A stretch of 64,000 nt of DNA from Anaeromyxobacter soli (GCF_022808855.1 NZ_JAKZLF010000001.1:182587-246586), one strand, 5' to 3'. Shown: positions 8,328 through 21,422, counted from the first letter of the stretch. Made by a program: numbers and translations. Notes: generated by a model not told the origin, from the letters alone.

Positions 8328-9698
8328 TCACGCCCAGCGGAACTCCGCCGTGAAGTGGCGGAGGTACTTCGCCTGGTGGGTGAAGCGCACCCCGCGCACC
8401 TCGCGCGCCTTCGCCTTGAGCTCGCAGATCACCTCGGCCGCGTAGTCGAAGTGACTCTGGGTGTAGACCCGGCGCGGGAAGGCGAGCCGCACCAGCTCGA
8501 GCGGGTGGTAGGTCTCGGAGCCGTCGTCGAGCCGCTTGCCGAACATGACCGAGCCGATCTCCACGCCGCGGATGCCGCCCTCCAGGTAGAGCGCGGCCGA
8601 GAGCGACCAGGCCGGATAGTCGGCGGGCGAGAGGTGCGGGAGGAAGCTCCGCGCGTCGAGGTAGACGGCGTGGCCGCCGGTGGGCTCCACGATGGCGACG
8701 CCCGCGGCGAGGAGCTTCTCGCCGAGGTACTCGGCGGTGCGGAGCCGGTAGCGGAGGTAGTCCTCGTGCAGGACCTCCTCGAGCCCGACGGCGATCGCCT
8801 CGAGGTCCCGCCCGGCGAGGCCGCCGTAGGTGGGGAACCCCTCCGTCAGGATGAGGAGGTTCCGCGCCGCCTCCACCCAGCGCTCGTCCCGCAGCGCGAT
8901 GAAGCCGCCGATGTTGGCGAGCCCGTCCTTCTTGGCCGACACGAGGCAGCCGTCGGCGAGCGAGAAGATCTCCCGCGCGATCTCGCGGGGCGTGCGGTCC
9001 GCCTGGCCGGGCTCGCGCAGCTTCACGAACATGGCGTTCTCGGCGAAGCGGCAGGCGTCGAGCACGAGCGGCTTGCCGTGCCTGCGGAGCAGCGCCGCGT
9101 AGGCGCGGACGTTCTCCAGCGAGACGGGCTGTCCGCCGCCCGAGTTGTTCGTGAGGGTGATCATGCCGAACGGCACCCGGTCCGCGCGCTCCGCGAGCAG
9201 GCGCTCGACCTTGCCGAGATCGATGTTCCCCTTGAACGGGTGGCGGCTCCTCGGCTCGAGCCCCTCGGGCACCACGAGGTCGAGCGGCTCGACGCCGTCG
9301 TACTCGAGGTTCGCGCGGGTCGTGTCGAAGTGCGTGTTCGAGGGGACGACGTCGCCCGGCTTCGTCGCGACCGAGAACAGGATCCGCTCCGACGCGCGGC
9401 CCTGGTGCGTGGGGATGACGTGCGGGTAGCCGGTGAGCTCCTGCACCGCCCGCTCGAAGCGGAAGAAGCTCCGGGCCCCGGCGTAGCTCTCGTCCCCCTC
9501 GACGAGCGCCGCCCACTGGTGCGCCGACATCGCACCGGTGCCGGAGTCGGTGAGGAAGTCGAGGAGCACGTCCTCGGCCCGCAGGTTGAACGGGTTGAGG
9601 TGCGCCGCCTCGAGCAGGCGCGCCCGCTCCTCCCGCGTGGTCATGCGGATGGGCTCGACGGACTTGATCCGGAACGGCTCGATGATGGTGCGTGGCAC
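8328..9698 (-). CDS. tnaA: Tryptophanase (tryptophan indole-lyase)
   Basis: 456-residue PLP enzyme of the beta-eliminating lyase family, converting tryptophan to indole, pyruvate and ammonia. Conserved blocks include LLTDSGTGAMS-like LDFLTDSGTGAMS, PTHQGRASE and FPTYGGLAGRD; the Schiff-base lysine is Lys257 in SAKKDGLANIGG. Tyrosine phenol-lyase is the near relative, so I checked the distinguishing residues from memory: FDTT (Asp125, not FTTT), VEIGS (Ile381, where the phenol-lyase has Arg) and RHFT (His448, where it has Phe). All three favour tryptophanase. GTG start with GGGAGG eight bases upstream. Divergent from the SSS symporter, which may bring in its substrate. Confidence 0.9.
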   Translation of the reverse strand: MPRTIIEPFRIKSVEPIRMTTREERARLLEAAHLNPFNLRAEDVLLDFLTDSGTGAMSAHQWAALVEGDESYAGARSFFRFERAVQELTGYPHVIPTHQGRASERILFSVATKPGDVVPSNTHFDTTRANLEYDGVEPLDLVVPEGLEPRSRHPFKGNIDLGKVERLLAERADRVPFGMITLTNNSGGGQPVSLENVRAYAALLRRHGKPLVLDACRFAENAMFVKLREPGQADRTPREIAREIFSLADGCLVSAKKDGLANIGGFIALRDERWVEAARNLLILTEGFPTYGGLAGRDLEAIAVGLEEVLHEDYLRYRLRTAEYLGEKLLAAGVAIVEPTGGHAVYLDARSFLPHLSPADYPAWSLSAALYLEGGIRGVEIGSVMFGKRLDDGSETYHPLELVRLAFPRRVYTQSHFDYAAEVICELKAKAREVRGVRFTHQAKYLRHFTAEFRWA

Positions 9699-9750
9699 GC
9701 GATGAACCTCCCGCCGTGGTGTGCTGCCGAGCTGGACGACCTCGCCGCGT

Positions 9751-9762
9751 GATTCGCGAATC
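9751..9762. promoter_or_regulatory. Perfect palindrome between tnaA and symporter
   Basis: GATTCGCGAATC is a perfect 12-base palindrome 53 bases upstream of the tnaA start in the divergent promoter region. It could be an operator for a dimeric regulator of either gene. Its core resembles the palindrome inside the repeat at 22657 and 63811. A chance palindrome cannot be excluded. Confidence 0.35.
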
Positions 9763-9879
9763 GGCCCGTCGTCCGGCGCCCCTTCGCCGGGGCTGCGCCC
9801 CTGCGCCGCGGAGCATAGCTCCCGCCGGCATCCCTCCCCCGCTCACCGGGTGTTCACGGATGAGTGTCGCCCGACTACC

Positions 9880-11475
9880 ATGCGGGGCATGCCTTCCTGG
9901 GTCTACGTGGGGATCGTCGTCGCGTACGTGGTCGCGATGCTCGCCGTCGGCTGGCTCGCCATGCGCCGCACGCGCGACGTGCACGACTTCTTCATCGGCG
10001 GCCGCAGCCTCGGGCCGTGGATGAGCGCGTTCGCCTACGGGACGACCTACTTCTCGGCGGTGCTGTTCATCGGCTACGCCGGCAAGCTCGGCTGGGGCTT
10101 CGGGATCCACACGCTCTGGATCGTCCTCGGCAACGTCGTGGTCGGGACGGTCCTCGCCTGGAGGCTCCTCGCCGCCCGCACGCGCGAGATGACGGCGCGG
10201 CTCGACGCGATCACCATGCCGCAGCTCCTGGCGGCGCGGTACGGCTCGCGCGCGCTCCAGATCGTCGCGGCGCTCGTGGTCTTCGTGTTCCTCGTCCCCT
10301 ACTCCGCGTCCGTGCTGATGGGGCTCTCGTACCTGTTCGAGCTGACGCTCCACATCCGCTACGAGACGGCGCTCTACCTCCTCACCGCCATCACGGCCGT
10401 GTACCTCGTGATGGGCGGCTACTTCGCCGTCGCGGTGAGCGACTTCCTGCGCGGCATCGTCGAGTTCGCAGGCGTGATGATCATGGTGTGGCTGCTCGCG
10501 CACCGCCCGGAGGCCGGGGGCTTCGTCGAGGCCACGCGGCGGCTCCTCGGGGATCCCGCCGCGATGGCGCCCGGGCTCGTCGCGGTGAAGCACGTCGGTG
10601 CGGGGACGCCGCTCGCGCTCGCCGTGCCCGGCTGGCTCACGCTCGCCGCGCTCGTGCTCATCACGAGCCTCGGGCCCTGGGCGCTCCCGCAGATGGTCCA
10701 GAAGTTCTACTCGATCCGCTCGCGCGCCGACGTCAGCCGCGCGCTCGTCATCGCCGGCGTCTTCGCCCTCTTCATGGCCTTCGGCGCGTACTACAGCGGG
10801 GCGCTCACGCACCTCCGCTACGGGGCGCGCCTGCCGCCCGAGCTCATGGGGCCGTCCGGGCCGATCTGGGACAAGATCATGCCGCACTTCATCACGACCT
10901 CCGGGCTGCCCGAGGCGCTCGTGCTGGTGATCGTGCTCATGGTCTTCTCGGCGTCGATGTCGAGCCTGTCGTCGCTCGTGCTCGTCTCCAGCTCGGCGAT
11001 CGGCATCGACCTCTACGGCGCGATCGCCGGCCGGGAGCGCACGCCGCGGCACCAGATGGCGGTGCTGCGCGGGCTCTGCGCGGTGTTCGTGGGGCTCTCG
11101 CTCGCCATCGCGCTCGCGAAGCCAGCGGTCATCGTGAACCTCATGGTGATGAGCTGGGGCACGCTCTCGGCGGTGTTCCTCGCGCCCTTCGTCTACGGCC
11201 TCTTCTGGCGGCGCGCGACGCGGGCGGGGGCCTGGGCCGCGATCGCCGCGGGTCTCGCGGCGGCCTTCGTGCTCTTCCCGGCCTGGGGCCCCGACGGCGT
11301 CCCCCTCGCCGGCGCGATCGCGACCCTCGTGCCCCTCGCCGTCCTGCCGCTGGTGAGCGTGCTCGGCCGCGCCCCCGAGGCCGCCCGCGTCGCGCGCGCG
11401 TTCGGGGACGAGGCCGGCCTCGCGGGCGCGCCCGCGGAGGCGGGCCTGGACGGCGACGCGCGCGCGGCGGGGTGA
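9880..11475 (+). CDS. Sodium:solute symporter family (SSS) transporter
   Basis: 531 residues with about 13 hydrophobic segments and the SSS fold. Near the N-terminus DFFIGGRSLGPWMSAFAYG is the typical first-helix signature; later GGYFAVAVSDFLRGIV and the ITSLGPWALPQMVQKFYS segment match the family. The C-terminal tail after residue 500 is Ala/Gly-rich and likely cytoplasmic. Substrate cannot be read from sequence; candidates are an amino acid or organic acid. Divergence from tnaA hints at a link with tryptophan use, though known tryptophan permeases next to tnaA belong to other families. ATGs at 9880 and 9889 are both in frame and neither has a clear ribosome binding site. Confidence 0.88.
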   Translation: MRGMPSWVYVGIVVAYVVAMLAVGWLAMRRTRDVHDFFIGGRSLGPWMSAFAYGTTYFSAVLFIGYAGKLGWGFGIHTLWIVLGNVVVGTVLAWRLLAARTREMTARLDAITMPQLLAARYGSRALQIVAALVVFVFLVPYSASVLMGLSYLFELTLHIRYETALYLLTAITAVYLVMGGYFAVAVSDFLRGIVEFAGVMIMVWLLAHRPEAGGFVEATRRLLGDPAAMAPGLVAVKHVGAGTPLALAVPGWLTLAALVLITSLGPWALPQMVQKFYSIRSRADVSRALVIAGVFALFMAFGAYYSGALTHLRYGARLPPELMGPSGPIWDKIMPHFITTSGLPEALVLVIVLMVFSASMSSLSSLVLVSSSAIGIDLYGAIAGRERTPRHQMAVLRGLCAVFVGLSLAIALAKPAVIVNLMVMSWGTLSAVFLAPFVYGLFWRRATRAGAWAAIAAGLAAAFVLFPAWGPDGVPLAGAIATLVPLAVLPLVSVLGRAPEAARVARAFGDEAGLAGAPAEAGLDGDARAAG

Positions 11476-11500
11476 GCTCGCCGCCGCGGCGCGCCGCGCG

Positions 11501-12097
11501 CTACAGCCGGACCATCAGCGCGGCGAGCACGCTGATGGTGTCCTCCGAGAAGTCGCCGAAGTACGGGTTCCAGCCGAGCTCCACGCCGACCCGGAGCTTG
11601 TCGTTCACGTGGTAGAGGCCGCCCGCCGCGAGGCGCATCGTGACGCCCACCGCGCTATCCGAGGAGCTCCCGAACGGCGTGTCGATGGTCGACCGCGCCC
11701 AGTACAGCCCGAGCCCCGCGTCGCCGTACACCGCGACGGCAGGCGCGAGCGGGAGCGTGAAGCGCGCCGCCGGCACGAGCTTGAAGATGTTGGTGGCCTG
11801 CGAGTAGTCCCCGACTCCCGTCGAGGTCGAGTCCGAGAAGCGCGTGAACCCGAGCGAGCCCAGGGCGCTGAGGTTCATCCTCGGACCCAGCGCCTGGACG
11901 GGCAGCTCGCCGTCCAGCCGCAGCCCGAAGCCGGTCGTGCCGCTCGCGAACTCGAACCCCACGAGGCCGCCGGCGCTCAGCGCCTGCTCCGTGGACGGCG
12001 CCCCCACCGCCGGACGCGGCGCCACCTCCCGCGCCTCTGCGCGGGCGGCGAGGAGCGCGAGGGCGAGCCCCGCGACGGCTGAGCCGCGAACTGCCAT
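11501..12097 (-). CDS. Outer-membrane beta-barrel protein
   Basis: 198 residues: signal peptide ([20 protein letters not shown]) followed by alternating hydrophobic/polar strands such as GLVGFEFASGTTGFGLRL and LRVGVELGWNPYFGDF, ending in an aromatic-poor strand LAALMVRL. The pattern fits a small eight-strand porin/OmpW-like barrel; no specific family is clear. I prefer the ATG at 12097 because GGGAGG lies five bases before it, rather than the GTG two codons earlier. Divergent from the EF-G paralogue, with 284 bases between that show no other gene. Confidence 0.75.
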   Translation of the reverse strand: MAVRGSAVAGLALALLAARAEAREVAPRPAVGAPSTEQALSAGGLVGFEFASGTTGFGLRLDGELPVQALGPRMNLSALGSLGFTRFSDSTSTGVGDYSQATNIFKLVPAARFTLPLAPAVAVYGDAGLGLYWARSTIDTPFGSSSDSAVGVTMRLAAGGLYHVNDKLRVGVELGWNPYFGDFSEDTISVLAALMVRL

Positions 12098-12381
12098 GTC
12101 CACCTCCCGTCGAGCGCGCCCGCTGCGGGCGCCGGTGAAGCGCCTGTTGTAGAGGGCGGGGGCGCTGCGCGCAGCGAAACCACTTGTCGAGGCCCTTCAC
12201 GGAGCGGCATCGCGCCGGACGCGTGTCGTGCGCGCCGGGGCCCCGTCGGAGCACGGGCCAGGCCCCGCGCGCGAGGAGCCCGGCGCCCGCCCGTGCGCGC
12301 GGGCACCGGTCGCGCGCCGCCGCGCGCCGCGCCGCCGTATACTCCTCGCGCGCCGCGGTCGAGGCGGCGCCGGGGGCAGCC

Positions 12382-14451
<2,070 letters not shown>

Positions 14452-14514
14452 GCGGCCCGCGGCCGCGGCGCTCGGGCCCGACGGCGCCGTGGAGCGTCGA
14501 TCCTCGACGGCCCG

Positions 14515-14781
14515 TCAGACCGCCGCGCGGGAGAGCCTGAGCTGCTCCTGCCGCCGCAGCGCCCGGGCGAACAGGAAGAGGAACACCGGGGCGAACAGCG
14601 TCACGGCGAGCAGGGCCGCGAGCGCCGTGACCGCCGCCAGGGCCACCGTGAAGGCGACCGCCACGGCCTGCGAGATGAAGTCTCCGAAGGCCCGGAGGCG
14701 CTTCGCGATCGAGAGGGGAGCTGCGGGCGCCGCTTGAATCTCTGCCGCGATGGTGACGACCTCGGTCTCGGACTCGCTCAT
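14515..14781 (-). CDS. Small single-pass membrane protein
   Basis: 88 residues starting MSESETEVVTIAAEI. An acidic N-terminus is followed by an Arg/Lys patch and a long hydrophobic stretch (roughly residues 35-75, enough for one or two helices), then an Arg-rich end. No known domain. The ATG at 14781 has GGGAG six bases before it. The upstream 170 bases contain two palindromes (14957-14991), making it a likely regulated gene. Confidence 0.65.
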   Translation of the reverse strand: MSESETEVVTIAAEIQAAPAAPLSIAKRLRAFGDFISQAVAVAFTVALAAVTALAALLAVTLFAPVFLFLFARALRRQEQLRLSRAAV

Positions 14782-14956
14782 GGGCGTCTCCCGTGTCCAG
14801 GTGCTTGGACTCGGGATACGGGGCCCGGCTGACCCGCGCCATGCGGCAACTTGTCGCCCTGTTGAATTAATCCGCGGGGTTGCAGGCCGCGCTTTGACGC
14901 CGATCACGTCGCCCACCAACCCGCGTCCCGGGATATCCCACCGGCACAACGAAGTG

Positions 14957-14991
14957 GACTGATTCAGTCAACATGGACTACATCGGTCCAT
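14957..14991. promoter_or_regulatory. Two neighbouring palindromes, putative operators
   Basis: GACTGATTCAGTC at 14957-14969 is a perfect 13-base palindrome, and ATGGAC-N7-GTCCAT spans 14973-14991 with perfect six-base arms. They lie in an AT-richer gap between the aldo/keto reductase stop (15049) and the small membrane protein start (14781), both on the minus strand. They could be operators for that gene or a 3' structure of the reductase mRNA. Confidence 0.4.
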
Positions 14992-15048
14992 CACACGCCT
15001 TCACCGGAGGAGCTCGGCGAGACTCCAGCCCCATCAGGCACTCGCGCG

Positions 15049-16026
15049 TCACGTCCACGCGAGCCGCGCGCGCCGCTCCCAGTACGCGGCGGCGGGCTCC
15101 GCCAGCGTCGCCAGGGTGGCGAGCTCGGTGGGGGCGAGCACGAGGAGCGCGGCGGCGAGGTTCGAGTGGAGCTGCGCCACGGTGGTGGGGCCGAGCAGCA
15201 CGACGTCGGCCCATGGCTGCGCGAGCGCCGCGGCGAGCGCGACGGCGTCGGGAGTCGAGCCCCGGGCGCGCGCGAGCTCCGCGAGCGGGCCCGACGCGCC
15301 CGCGTCCCCTCGCGCGGTCAGCCGGCCGTTCGCGAGCGGCTCCTTCACCATCACCGTCCGGCCGGCGGCGTGCGCCTCGCGGAGCGCCTCCTCGCAGGAG
15401 CGCTCCAGCACGTTCCAGGTGGCCTGCACGCTCGCGAAGAGCGGCGTCCCCCCGCGCGACACCGCGAGCGCGCGCCGGACCGTCTCCGCCTGGCGCACGC
15501 CCGTCACGGTGAGGCCCACGCGGACCCCGCCGTCGCGCAGCCGCGCGAGCGCGTCGAGCACCCCCGCGTCGTCGAGCACCCCGGTCTCGAGCGTCGCGGA
15601 GTGGATCTGGTAGAGGGCGAGGTGCGTGCCGAGGATCGCGCGCGTCTCGGCGAGCTGCTCCTCGAGCGCGGCGAGGGAGTGATCCTTCACCTCGTGCCGC
15701 TCCACGTCGAGCCGCCACCCGCCCACGTAGCGGTAGCCCCACTTCGACGAGACGGTCACCTCGCCGGGCGCGAGGCCGCGCGCGTCGAGCCACGAGCGGA
15801 CGAACGCCTCCGCGCGGCCGTACGAGCGCGCCGCGTCCACCCATCGGACGCCGGCTGCAAAGGCGGCGTCGAGGACCGCGTGGGCGTGGCGCTCCAGCTG
15901 CTCCGGCGAGCGGCCGCCCGCGAGGTCCTCGGCGTGGCCGAGGGTCATGTACGCGGGCCGGCCGATGGCAGCCGTGCCGAGGGCGAGGCGGCGGAGCCGC
16001 GCCGCGCCGAGCGCATCCAGTTCCAT
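15049..16026 (-). CDS. Aldo/keto reductase
   Basis: 325-residue NAD(P)H-dependent oxidoreductase with the (beta/alpha)8 barrel of the AKR family. The catalytic tetrad can be placed as Asp64 and Tyr69 (VDAARSYG), Lys95 (SSKWGY) and His142 (YQIHS). The C-terminal cofactor region has VVLLGPTTVAQL in place of the usual GxxxxxQ motif. Physiological substrate unknown; the family reduces aldehydes and ketones. The start is the ATG at 16026, 43 bases after the stop of the upstream protease gene region on the same strand. Confidence 0.88.
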   Translation of the reverse strand: MELDALGAARLRRLALGTAAIGRPAYMTLGHAEDLAGGRSPEQLERHAHAVLDAAFAAGVRWVDAARSYGRAEAFVRSWLDARGLAPGEVTVSSKWGYRYVGGWRLDVERHEVKDHSLAALEEQLAETRAILGTHLALYQIHSATLETGVLDDAGVLDALARLRDGGVRVGLTVTGVRQAETVRRALAVSRGGTPLFASVQATWNVLERSCEEALREAHAAGRTVMVKEPLANGRLTARGDAGASGPLAELARARGSTPDAVALAAALAQPWADVVLLGPTTVAQLHSNLAAALLVLAPTELATLATLAEPAAAYWERRARLAWT

Positions 16027-16068
16027 GGCCGCGAGGTTACCCGACGCGGGCCGGCGCGAGGGAGCCCT

Positions 16069-17550
16069 TCACGACCCGGGCTGCTGCTGGAGCTGCTTCG
16101 CGGGCACACCGCCCGTGATGCGCTTCGCCGTCGTGCCGCCGGGGAGCTTCCCGTCCTTGTCGACGCCGTTCACGATGGCGACGACGTCGAGCGGCACGGT
16201 GGACGGGAACTGCTGGTTGAACTCGGAGATCGTCATCTCGCGCGGGACGCGGACGACCTCCACCTTGGCGGGCTGGACGTTCTCCGCGGACTTGTCCGTG
16301 AGCGGGCCGAAGGTCGAGAGGGCCTGCTTGAACGTCGCCTCGTAGCCGGAGAACGCCTGGGCCGGGGAGTAGCCGACCAGCTGGTACGTGAGGCCGCCGT
16401 GAGACACGAACGACACGATCCCGTTCAGCACGCCCTGGTCCGTCTGCGCCTGGAAGTAGCTCGCGGTCGCGGGCTGTCCCCCGAGCGTCCCGGACTGCGG
16501 CGCCTGCAGCGGCTTCACCCCCTCCTGCTGGAAGAACTTCTTCGTCGCCTCCTCGGGCGAGAGCTTCCCGGCGGCCGCGAGCTGGAGGGCCGCGTCCTGC
16601 TTCGGGCTCACCGCCACGACCGCGCTCGGGGAGTTCTGCGCCTTCCAGCCCTGCGGGAACTTCATTTGGAACTTGAGGCCCGGGTGCAGGAACGTGTCGC
16701 CCTTGAAGAAGCCCTGCCGCGGGTCGTCGCCGAAGACCATCCCGGACACGAGCTGGACGTAGCGATCGTGCTCCACCTTGGCGCCCGGCGGGATCGTCGC
16801 CTTGGCGGCCCGCTCGCGCGCGGTCTCGGCGCGGTTGCCCGGGTCGGGGTGCGTCGACTGCCACTCCGGCACGCGCCCCGCCCCCTGCTGCGCGCTGGAG
16901 CGCTCCAAAGTGACGAACACCTTGGACATCTCGCGCACGTCGTAGCCCTGCTGCGACATGTACTTGAAGCCGAGCTGATCCGCCTGGCGCTCGGCGTCGC
17001 GGCCGTACTTGAGGAACAGGAGCTGGAGCCCCGCGGCGGCCGCCTGTCCCATCTGCGCGAGCTCCGGCGAGACGATCATCCCGACCCCCAGCCCGAGCTG
17101 GGCGAGCTGCTGCTTCGAGAGCTGCTCGACCGAGTGGCGCGCCGTGATGTGCCCGATCTCGTGCCCCAGCACGCTCGCGAGCTCGGCCTCGGAGCCGAGG
17201 TACGTGAGGATGCCGCGCGTGATGAACACCGGACCGCCCGGCAGCGCGAACGCGTTGACGGTGGGGTCGTCGAGGACGGTGAACTGCCACGGGAGATCCG
17301 GCCGCTCCGAGGCCTTGGCGATGCGCATCCCGATCTCGCGGACGTAGGCCTGGACCTTCTCGTCCGGGTAGACGCCCATCTGCTGCTTCACCTGCTCCGC
17401 GCTCTGCTTGCCGAGCGCGATCTCCTGATCCTTGGAGACGAGCGAGAGCTCGCGCTTTCCGGTGACCGGGTTCACCGCGCACGCGCCGGCGAGCGCGAGG
17501 GCGATCGGGAGGGCGATGAGCGAGCGAGCGGCCGTGGAGCGACGGGTCAT
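16069..17550 (-). CDS. M48-family metalloprotease lipoprotein
   Basis: 493 residues. A signal peptide ends in the lipobox LAGAC (lipidated Cys24). The peptidase domain has the zinc motif HEIGH with His130, Glu131 and His134, and the third ligand Glu187 in RDAERQADQLG. It resembles the BepA/LoiP group of periplasmic proteases that clean up outer-membrane proteins. Unlike BepA, the C-terminal 220 residues carry no obvious TPR repeats; the region ends in a short domain containing ISEFNQQFPSTVPLD, of a kind seen after such proteases. ATG start; the likely promoter is in the 176-base gap after leuB. Confidence 0.88.
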   Translation of the reverse strand: MTRRSTAARSLIALPIALALAGACAVNPVTGKRELSLVSKDQEIALGKQSAEQVKQQMGVYPDEKVQAYVREIGMRIAKASERPDLPWQFTVLDDPTVNAFALPGGPVFITRGILTYLGSEAELASVLGHEIGHITARHSVEQLSKQQLAQLGLGVGMIVSPELAQMGQAAAAGLQLLFLKYGRDAERQADQLGFKYMSQQGYDVREMSKVFVTLERSSAQQGAGRVPEWQSTHPDPGNRAETARERAAKATIPPGAKVEHDRYVQLVSGMVFGDDPRQGFFKGDTFLHPGLKFQMKFPQGWKAQNSPSAVVAVSPKQDAALQLAAAGKLSPEEATKKFFQQEGVKPLQAPQSGTLGGQPATASYFQAQTDQGVLNGIVSFVSHGGLTYQLVGYSPAQAFSGYEATFKQALSTFGPLTDKSAENVQPAKVEVVRVPREMTISEFNQQFPSTVPLDVVAIVNGVDKDGKLPGGTTAKRITGGVPAKQLQQQPGS

Positions 17551-17629
17551 GGGAGCAGTCTCCTCGAGCGAACGGTCGAAAGTCGAAGGCGCCCGCCCCG
17601 CGGATCACGGACGGGCACGCCTCGAATTC

Positions 17630-17635
17630 ATTTTA
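17630..17635 (-). promoter_or_regulatory. Candidate -10 element before M48 protease gene
   Basis: TAAAAT on the minus strand is a near-consensus sigma-70 -10 hexamer, about 80 bases before the ATG at 17550 and in a locally AT-rich spot. No convincing -35 hexamer stands at the right spacing, so this is tentative. Confidence 0.3.
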
Positions 17636-17726
17636 CGGACCGTTCCTGCTCCGCGCCTCACCCTCGGTCGCCTGGACCCGATGGAGGCGGTCGCGCGGGC
17701 GACCGGGCGGGGCCGGACCCGGGCGT

Positions 17727-18787
17727 TCAACTCGCGAGGCGCCGCAGCACCTCGTCCGCCATCGCCCGGGTGGACAGCGTGCCGCCGAGATCGCGGGTGC
17801 GCGCGCCGTCGGTGACGGCCGCGTCCGCCGCCTTCTCGACGGCCGCCGCCTCCGCCTCGAGCCCGAGCGAGTGGCGGAGCATCATCGCGGCCGAGAGGAT
17901 GGTCCCGAGCGGGTTCGCGATCCCCTTGCCGGCGATGTCCGGCGCGGAGCCGTGGATCGGCTCGTACAGGCCCGGCCCGCCCGCCCCGATGGACGCCGAC
18001 GGGAGCATGCCCATCGAGCCGGCGAGCACCGACGCCTCGTCGGTGAGGATGTCGCCGAACATGTTCTCGGTGACGACGACGTCGAGCGACGCGGGCGCCG
18101 CGACGAGCCGCATCGCGGCGGTGTCCACGAGCATGTGGTCGAGCGCCACGTCGGGGTTCGCCGCGCCGATCGCGCTCGTCACCTGCCGCCACAGGCGCGA
18201 GGACTCGAGCACGTTCGCCTTGTCGACCGACGTCACCTTGCGCCGGCGGCCGCGGGCGAGCCTGAACGCGAGCTCCACCACCCGCTGCACCTCGTAGTCG
18301 TGGTACTCGAGCGTGTCCACGGCGCGGACGTGACCGTCCTTCTCCTCCCGGCCCTTCGGCTGGCCGAAGTAGAGGCCGCCGGTGAGCTCGCGGATCACGA
18401 GCAGGTCCACGCCGGCGAGGCGATCCGCCTTGAGCGGCGACGCGTCCACGAGCGCGGGGTGCACGCGCACCGGGCGCAGGTTCGCGAAGACGCCGAGCCC
18501 CTTGCGCAGCCCGAGGAGCCCCTGCTCCGGCCGGACCTTGGCCGCCGGGTCGTCCCACTTCGGCCCGCCGACCGCCCCGAGGAGGACCGCGCTCGAGGCC
18601 TGGCAGGCGGCGAGCACCTCCGGCGTGAGCGCGGTGCCGTGCCGGTCGATGGAGCACCCGCCCATGAGGTGCTCGGACAGCTCGAAGACGTGGCCGCCCT
18701 TCCGCGCCACCGCCTCGAGCACGCGGATCGCCTCCGCGGTCACCTCAGGCCCGATGCCGTCACCGGGCAGAACGACGATCTTCGCCC

Positions 18788-18791
<4 letters not shown>
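17727..18791 (-). CDS. leuB: 3-isopropylmalate dehydrogenase
   Basis: 354-residue NAD-dependent beta-decarboxylating dehydrogenase. It starts [12 protein letters not shown] and has [11 protein letters not shown], the substrate-binding [10 protein letters not shown], the catalytic Lys in SVDKANVL, and the metal-binding/NAD segment [11 protein letters not shown] plus [27 protein letters not shown] marks isopropylmalate rather than isocitrate enzymes. The GTG start at 18791 overlaps the cimA stop by four bases (GTGA), so the two are translationally coupled. In the citramalate route LeuB also acts on methylmalate, which explains its pairing with cimA. Confidence 0.94.
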
Positions 18792-20356
<1,565 letters not shown>

Positions 20357-20420
20357 GGGCCGTCCGTCGAGAAAGAAGGGGGAGTATACACGCCGCGCGC
20401 CCGGGTCTCGGGGCGGTCGC

Positions 20421-21422
20421 GTGCTCGACGGCGCTGACTTCGAAATCGGCGGCGCCGGCCGGGCGCCCGATCCCAGGCTGCGCGAGGCGCGGCTCGTCGC
20501 ACGCTGGCTCGACGCCGCGTTCCGCATCCCCGGGACCGATCTGCGCATCGGCCTCGACCCCATCATCGGGCTCTTCCCCGGCGTGGGCGACGTCGCGACG
20601 AGCGTGGCGGCGGCGTACGTGCTCCTCGTGGCGTGGCGGCTCGGGGCCCCGACGGTGCTCGTCGCGCGGATGGGGATGAACCTCGCCGTCGACGCGGTCG
20701 TCGGCGCGGTGCCGCTCCTCGGCGACCTCTTCGACGCCGGCTTCAAGGCGAACCTCAGGAACGTGCGGCTCCTCGAGACCTGGCTCGCGGCGCCCGCGCC
20801 GACGCGCCGCGCGAGCGGGCTCGTCGTCGCGGGCGTGCTCGCCGCGGCGCTCGCCGTGACGGCGGCGGTGGCGTTCGCCGCCATTCGCGTCGCCGCGTGG
20901 GCCTACGGCGCGCTGCGGGCGGGGGGCCCGGCGCGGCGGGCGCGGGCGCGGGCGCGGCCGTCCGTCGCCGGGGGCGCGGCGCGCCGCTCGCGCGCAGCGC
21001 CGCGCGGCGGGGTGGGCGGCCCGGCGGCCTCCTCCGCCTCGGCGTGGCGCGCTCCGCGCACGAGCGCGACGAGCGAGGCGACCTGCGCGAGCGTCCGGTG
21101 CGCCGCGGCGTGGTCGAGGGTCTCCTGCACCGTGCGCTGCACCTCGCGCGCGACGGCGCTGCTGTACTCGGAGTCGACGAGGGCGTCGCGCCCGCGCGCG
21201 CCGACCTCGACGGGCGGGTGGAACACCACCTTCCACCGCGCCGGCAGCGGGAGGGCGAACACCGGCAGCCCGATGGAGGAGCCGATGAGCGGCTCGAGGA
21301 AGCGCACCGTCCAGGCCACCGGCAGGCTCTCCTCGCCCCCGAGGATCGCGACGGGGACGATGGGCGCGTCCAGGGCCGCGGCGACGCGGACGAACCCGCG
21401 GTTCCACGGCCGCATCCGGTAG
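20421..21422 (+). CDS. DUF4112 membrane protein; 3' end doubtful
   Basis: The first 170 residues match DUF4112: a basic helix, then [19 protein letters not shown], a hydrophobic segment, [19 protein letters not shown] and a final transmembrane helix near residue 150. After [14 protein letters not shown] the frame stays open for another 160 residues of low complexity that lie antisense to the conserved acyltransferase gene. The real protein probably stops near base 20950, and the extension is either non-functional or reflects a frame error in the GGGGGG tract near 20921. GTG at 20421 is tentative; an ATG at 20355 overlaps cimA. Confidence 0.6.
   Translation: MLDGADFEIGGAGRAPDPRLREARLVARWLDAAFRIPGTDLRIGLDPIIGLFPGVGDVATSVAAAYVLLVAWRLGAPTVLVARMGMNLAVDAVVGAVPLLGDLFDAGFKANLRNVRLLETWLAAPAPTRRASGLVVAGVLAAALAVTAAVAFAAIRVAAWAYGALRAGGPARRARARARPSVAGGAARRSRAAPRGGVGGPAASSASAWRAPRTSATSEATCASVRCAAAWSRVSCTVRCTSRATALLYSESTRASRPRAPTSTGGWNTTFHRAGSGRANTGSPMEEPMSGSRKRTVQATGRLSSPPRIATGTMGASRAAATRTNPRFHGRIR

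Noticed and set aside
9662..9675. TTGATCCGGAAC, half of an FNR site
   Set aside because: It lies inside the tnaA coding sequence and only one half-site matches.
8328..9698. Tyrosine phenol-lyase instead of tryptophanase
   Set aside because: The key residues (Asp125, Ile381, His448) are those of tryptophanase.
14894..14907. FNR-like site TTGACGCCGATCAC
   Set aside because: Two of ten half-site positions differ from consensus and no anaerobic gene is adjacent; weaker than the other two sites.
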